From the NCBI GenBank assembly GCA_022497155.1, contig MU385738.1, positions 310,001 through 374,000 on the forward strand: a DNA stretch of 64,000 nucleotides, written 5' to 3'. The notes under the pieces are model-generated. The model did not search any database, was not told where the DNA came from, and worked only from the letters and a program-made list of their open reading frames with translations. Every line of letters begins with the position of its first letter. The first letter of the stretch is position 1. Of this stretch, positions 58,793 through 64,000 are shown piece by piece. The stretch is from Whalleya microplaca. Taxonomy: Eukaryota; Ascomycota; Sordariomycetes; Xylariales; Xylariaceae. A program made the position numbers and the translations under genes.

Positions 58793-59709
58793 ATGGCAGC
58801 CTTTCGGAATGCCCTCATAATAGGGGCTAGTGGAACAATTGGGAGTGTCATACTAAAGGCATTCGAAGAAGACGGCAGCTTCAACCTCACGGTACTGCAA
58901 CATTCCTCGTCGAAATCGCAGCTCCCTGCGCATCTGAAAGTCATCACAATTGCGGATTCCTACCCAACAGCAGACTTCGTGGCTGCGTTTAAAGGTCAAG
59001 ACGTCGTCCTCAATTGCACCTAGACACTATCGGTCGCCGAGCAGTTTCGCCTGGTGGACGCGCCGGTGGCGGCTGGCGTGCGCCGCTACATTCCCAGTGA
59101 GTACGGTCTGAACAACGCGAGGGCCGACGCGCAGGCGCTCAACCCCATCTTCCGCGAGAAGGGCAAGCTCCAGGAGTATCTCCGAGCGTGGGCGGCCGAT
59201 GGGGAGATCGAGTGGATGAGCATCAGTTGCGGAATGTGGCTCCGGTGGGGCATGGCCCACGACTTCCTGGGGATGCATGTGAAAGAGAGGAGATTTGTCT
59301 TCTGGGACGACGGGGAAGGCTACTTCTCGTGTACGACCGAGGAAAACACCGCGGCGGGGATCGTGAGGGCGCTGAGGAGTCCGGAGGAGACGAAAAACAG
59401 GAATGTCTTCCTGGGCGACTTCGCTGTCAACCAGAAGCAGCTCTCGAGGCCATCGAACGAGTGCAGGGTGTCAAGTATAAGACCGAGAAGATTGATAGTG
59501 GAGCCTTCATCAAGCAGAAACATGAGGCGATCCGCCAGGGCGACCGTACGGCCAAGTTTTCACTCATCGAGACTGGATTCGTGATGGGAAAATTTGGTGG
59601 TCACCTGGAGAAAGAACCTGGCGAGATCATGAACGAGAAGCTGGGGCTACCAGCGAAGAAATTGGACGAGGTCGTAGCTAATGCCCTCAAGTCTGTGGGT
59701 GCCCTCTAA
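58793..59709 (+). pseudogene. NmrA/isoflavone-reductase-like oxidoreductase, broken
   Basis: The frame begins MAAFRNALIIGASGTIGSVI with the Rossmann GASGTIG motif at residues 10-16. It is stopped by TAG at 59021-59023 after DVVLNCT, then resumes in the same frame (TLSVAEQFRLVDAPVAAGVR, RRYIPSEYG). Near 59431-59450 the reading shifts to another frame, where LEAIERVQGVKY and the end (KKLDEVVANALKSVGAL) follow to 59709. So there are at least two lesions: one nonsense codon, explained by CAG to TAG, and one frameshift. Full family length (about 305 codons) is kept, which suggests recent loss. Members bind NAD(P)H and act on small aromatic metabolites or as redox sensors. Sequencing error at two sites is the alternative; no intron removes the stop. 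Confidence 0.85.
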
Positions 59710-60922
59710 TCTTACTATGAACTAGATAGCGGAGATCTGGGAAGTCTGGCTGGAGTGAGGAGCGGACCATGGGGACAATCATTCTCCGTTCTGGGGCGAT
59801 CGAGAGTACCAGGACACACGCATTGTTACTAGCCTCACCGCTGATAAATAGTCTATCTCCAAGCCAGACCTTGATAATCTCCTCTTTGATTATGTACGAT
59901 TATGTGCGGAATACGGGGACTCCACGTTCTCGCTGCGGATAGATGAAGTTGCCACAGTGGCTGGTTGAGTCAGGTATAGGCTGGCCCGTCAAGACTGACA
60001 AGTGTACGCACGCTTTATAGTGAAGACTTATACTTTAAGAGTCGTGCAAGAACTGAACGCCTCGTTCTAGAATAGAGGCTCTGTTCGCGGCCAGGAAATG
60101 TAGCTGTAACCGTAACTGCAACATCACAATTGCGATATGCGGACCGTGTTTCCAACTGTTTGCTTGAAGTGCCAGATATCGTTCATTTCGGACGTTAGAA
60201 AAAGTTGACTTGAGCCTCTCAGCAGAGCCGCTCTGGGTCCACAACAGGACCGACTCGGTACTTGCTCGGCCACCCTAAAAAAAATCCTCATAGGTTGAGT
60301 ATCCAGAAATCCTTCACATGATGTTCGTAACGATGGAGTATACATACGACGTTGCTCTCGGCGTAAATCAGGCTCATATCGTGTGCATGATATCTGGTAA
60401 AATCGTCAGTTATGTGAGACTTGTCAACGTGCAGAATAAAAACTTCTTGGGTTCGAGCACGCTATAGAGCACGCTATAGCACATGTGGGATATCCCTGAA
60501 TAAGTCTAGCTCTCGGGAAGGGTGGGTCGGATGTACCGTAGCCCGGCACACTCCGACCAGCGACATGACGAAACTGTGGTGTTCCGGAACCTCCGGTGGT
60601 ACTCCCCCCCTGTTGAGAAATGGCCGTAGAACGACTCCACGGATTATTCAGGACGGACCCATATATGTGGATGGAGCTCTGTTCCAGAAACCCACACACG
60701 TACAGATCTGTAGAGGCCGACAATTTCTCGCCGTGTCTCGCGACTCGTTGTCGTGAGACGGGCCACAACGGACCACACGATGACGAAAGTACGTTACCTA
60801 GTTTGGTTTTATGTGAACCTTAAAAGGGACCGTGACACCCTATAGACTTCGCCCGGTCTCTTGCCAACCCATTGGTGTTCAGTCTATGATCTGAATCTTC
60901 ATCATCATTGTCGTCGACAACC
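59710..60922. other. Intergenic 1.2 kb upstream of the sugar transporter
   Basis: Holds the pseudogene 3' flank and the transporter promoter. A short duplicated word, GAGCACGCTATA, occurs twice in tandem near 60456-60480. CT/AT-rich sequence lies just before the ATG (ATCTTCATCATCATTG). No gene recognised; overlapping short frames on both strands at 60420-60770 have no family features. Confidence 0.5.
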
Positions 60923-62719
60923 ATGCCTTTCCTCAAACGCCATGCCGATCAGGTGGAAACACCGAACGGCGTCAAATCAGAACAATCGTCGCCAGAGACC
61001 CCGGCGGTAAAGCAGCAAAGGATTACCTTCCTAGCATGCTTCTTAGGTCTCGTCGCCAGTATAGGCGGCTTCATGTTCGGATATGTCAGGTATGTAGCAT
61101 CTTGTCCCACTTTACACCACCTTGGCGTACAAAAGCTGATCGTATTGGGCGGACAGTGGTCAGATTTCTGGCTTTTTTAACATGCCGAATTATGCCGAAC
61201 GCTTCGGTCAGCTCCAATCGGACGGTTCCTACGGATTCGATGCCGCAAGACAAGGAACAATTATCGGTCTGCTCCCGATCGGATGTCTGATCGGCGCCCT
61301 GGTGGCTGGTCAGTTAGCTGACGCGATCGGCCGACGCCTGGCCATTTCGGCTTCCGCCACGTGGGCTTGCGTCGGAATCGTAATCGAAATTTCGTCCGAG
61401 AGACAGTGGGCGCAGTTCGCCGTCGGTCGCTTGGTCACCGGTTGCTCCATCGGCGCCCTGTCCGTGGTGGTACCGATGTACCAGTCAGAGAGCAGCCCAG
61501 CCATCATTCGTGGTATTCTCGTATCGACATACCAGCTCTTCATCACTCTCGGTATCTGGACAAGTTACATGGTCGACTGGGGTACGGAGGCCATGGACTC
61601 GAGTGCATCGTGGCGAATTCCCAACGGTCTTGGTTTCCTCTGGTCGATCATCCTTGGCCTCGGCATCCTTCTCCTCCCCGAAAGTCCTCGATATGCCTAT
61701 CGGTTAGGTCGCGAAGACGAGGCGCGCCGAACAATCGCCAAATTGGCTGGCGTCGATACGCACGCACGTACTGTCAATGACCAGATCAACCAGATCCGAA
61801 TCCAGTTACAGGAAGAGAACACAACCGAGAAAGCTAGATGGTACGAGATCTTCACTGGGCCACGAATGTTGCACAGAACCCTCCTAGGTATTGTTCTTCA
61901 GGCCGGACAGCAGCTCACCGGTGCCAACTTCTTCTTCTACTACGGAACAACAGTGTTCAAGTCAACCGGTCTGACCAACAGCTACGTCACCCAAATCATC
62001 CTTGGCTCTGTCAACGTTGCCTGCACATTCGCCGGTCTGTACGTTGTCCAGAAGGTCGGCCGCAGAAAGGCACTGATGGCCGGTGCCGCTTGGATCATGG
62101 TGTGCTTCTTGTGAGTATCCTCCCCCGGTCTGACGACTATGTATGAAACTAACTGGTATTGATAGCATCTACGCTTTCGTTGGACGCTACGCTTTGAATT
62201 CTGCAGACCCTCAGCTTACACCCAAGGCTGGATCGGCTTTGATCGTCTTCTCTTGCCTTGCCATCGCCGCATTCGCCACGACATGGGGTCCTCTGGTGTG
62301 GGCTGTCGTCGCTGAACTATACCCTGCTCGGTACCGTGCCCCTTGTATGGCATTGGCTACTGCTAGCAATTGGTTCTGGAACTTCATGATCTCATTCTTG
62401 TATGCAATAACCTCCCCTATCATGATTCTAATGCGCAATCCTTACTAACTGTGCAATTAGCACTCGGTTCATTACAGATTCCATCAGCTACTTCTACGGC
62501 TTCGTGTTTGCTGGATGCTGTGGTGCTTTAATCTTCATCGTCTACTTTTTCATGATCGAGACCAAGGACCGAAGCCTGGAGGAGATTGACACTATGTACT
62601 TGCTTCACGTCAGCCCGATCAATTCGGCCAAGTGGGACGGCAGCAAGGCCCCTGAGGCTACGCCAGCCGAATCAGTCCACGAACCAGTGGAAACTACGCA
62701 TGCACATGCCGAGGTTTAA
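60923..62719 (+). CDS. MFS sugar transporter (hexose-type)
   Basis: Exons 60923-61089, 61157-62110, 62166-62399 and 62461-62719, introns of 67, 55 and 61 nt; 537 residues, frame kept throughout. Sugar-porter marks are GFMFGYVSGQISGF at the first junction, ADAIGRR (about 110-116), PESPR at 230-234, QQLTGANFFFYYG at about 306-318, and ETKDRSLEEID near the C-terminus. Twelve membrane spans are expected, with the long cytosolic loop after span 6 (YRLGREDEARRTIAKLAGVD). The N-terminal cytosolic tail is short and charged. Likely role: proton-linked or facilitated uptake of a hexose or related sugar at the plasma membrane. The frame runs back to a TTG at 60908, but the ATG at 60923 (CAACCATGCC) is the better start. 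The exact sugar cannot be told. Confidence 0.93.
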
Positions 62720-63777
62720 AACTTAACGGAAAACATGATGTTATGTATCACGGACGGGTAGAATAGGCACCACTCGTGCGCTAGAACTAAAACTAATATT
62801 ATCATCTTCAATGTTATAGAGTTCCTCATGCTTAGAGGTTATACATAGAGGATAGAGGATTGGGAAAGGCGAGAAATATATTATAAGACAATTGGACGTT
62901 TCCAATATGTCCATTGTTCACTACCACCTAGTTACGAGAATGTTCCCCTATTGTGATGTTCGTTCGTCATACCAGCCATAGTATCCCGGTGTACTCAACA
63001 ACTCAATTCCAGTCATTACACTCTCGCTTTGAATTGGCGATATTGAGGGGTTGATTTGAGTAGAACCCTCATTAGACAATTATTATTCCAAATAAACGTG
63101 ATTATTACGATACCACAATTTAGCCTCCCTATCATTACCCTCCTTTGGCTTGGATGCGACAAAATCCTCTTCATGCAATGACAAAATTGTTAGGGGAGGC
63201 TCACGGACGCGACGGTAATCAGAGCTTAGCAAGGGGTGGCTAGTACGGAGCACCCAAGCCTACCAGGGGCTGAAAATCAATTGCCGAAAACACCTAGAAA
63301 ATGGCATGATAGGCAGTCTACGTACAGGAAAATAACCTCAAGCTGCATTGAAAGGCATCAATTTATCAATACAATTCTCATCCCAACTTCGACCTGATTC
63401 ATTCTCAGAAATCCACAATGGAATGGATTCAATTTATATAATCCAAGCCAATTTATAATTCCTCCTGAATTGATGGAAGCGCTGATATCGCTCCCATTCA
63501 TCCATCCATCCATTACCCTCTTCACCTTTCTTACCGGATCCGCCATAACGTACACACTCACCCGTCTGGCTCTATCTACTACTACTACTTCAAGTTAGTA
63601 CACTTTATGAACCAAGGCATCTCTTGCTACTGGACACATTCTTCGAGGCCTCCGTTGGAGCTACCACATCCTCAATGCTGTAAGACGCACGCATCCATCC
63701 TCTTCATAGCTTAGGTCTTTCTACTTGAGACCACTGTCGAGGCCCCCCAATACGTCGTTATGCTGCGTCAATGACCT
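62720..63777. other. Intergenic 1.1 kb, convergent
   Basis: Lies between the transporter stop and the end of the partial minus-strand frame. It should carry the transporter 3' UTR. A (CATC)n run sits at about 63500-63512 and a (CTA)n run at 63578-63590. No gene recognised. Confidence 0.45.
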
Positions 63778-64000
63778 CTACAGTTTGGAGCTAACTTTAC
63801 CACCCAGGGCCATTATCAAAGCGGCTTCCTCTAACCGTATAGAGTTACCGTGGACCTGGAAGATGAAGGCTAGATGTATCTTCTGCCTGGTATCAACTCG
63901 ACCCCGTGCTTCCGGAGAAAGTATGATGTGATTGACAAAAGCACCATCGCTTTCGAAAAGCTGGATATCACACTTAGGAAGGTAAGATACCAGCCTGGCA
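63778..64000 (-). CDS. Partial coding region leaving the window, function unknown
   Basis: On the minus strand a frame is open from the window edge for 73 codons to a TAG at 63778-63780. It includes LVSYLPKCDIQLFESDGAFV, NHIILSPEARGRVDTRQKIH and ends EEAALIMALGGKVSSKL. The composition is strongly protein-like. There is no start in the window, so this would be the C-terminal part of a gene to the right. Chance openness of this length is a few percent per frame. Family not recognised. Confidence 0.45.
   Translation of the reverse strand, partial: ARLVSYLPKCDIQLFESDGAFVNHIILSPEARGRVDTRQKIHLAFIFQVHGNSIRLEEAALIMALGGKVSSKL

Noticed and set aside
1..64000. CRISPR arrays, prophage, bacterial operons
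   Set aside because: The window is fungal nuclear DNA with spliced genes; no regular repeat-spacer array is present.

Overview
The window is nuclear DNA of a filamentous ascomycete (Pezizomycotina), most likely a sordariomycete-type mould. The genes carry short GT-AG introns (48-164 nt). The gene set is typical of moulds: a Zn2Cys6 regulator, an isopenicillin-N-acyltransferase-like enzyme, fungal CLN3/Btn1, a Yos9/OS-9 lectin, a centrosomin-motif protein and a hexose-type transporter. The species cannot be named from the sequence.

Layout. 1-9.5 kb has no recognisable gene, only a degenerate minisatellite near 8.5 kb. 9.5-21.1 kb is gene-rich: GST (-), App1-like phosphatidate phosphatase (-), acyltransferase-like enzyme (+), CLN3 (+), Zn2Cys6 regulator (-). 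21.1-25.7 kb is a gene graveyard with a broken GST exon and other exon-like fragments. 25.7-28.7 kb encodes a 970-residue Cnn_1N protein (-). 28.7-36.1 kb is gene-poor, with a tRNA-like Pol III promoter relic. 36.1-37.7 kb is the OS-9 homologue (-). 41.4-43.6 kb is a zinc-finger protein (+). 47.4-49.6 kb is a multi-exon membrane protein (+), which seems to need an 11-nt microexon. 51.5-52.5 kb is a membrane-anchored double-psi beta-barrel protein (+). 55.6-56.9 kb is an Nth-like DNA glycosylase (+). 58.8-59.7 kb is an NmrA/isoflavone-reductase-like pseudogene. 60.9-62.7 kb is an MFS sugar transporter (+). A partial frame leaves the window at 64 kb (-).

The genes are housekeeping and accessory functions without an evident shared pathway. 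There is no backbone synthase, so this is not a secondary-metabolite cluster, and I see no convincing new multi-gene system. The most useful observations are two genes with paired starts that suggest dual mitochondrial targeting, the GST relic, the predicted microexon, the broken NmrA-like gene, and a 10-bp palindrome (TACCTAGGTA) found five times, all between genes. Exon limits were read by hand and checked for frame; none has transcript support.
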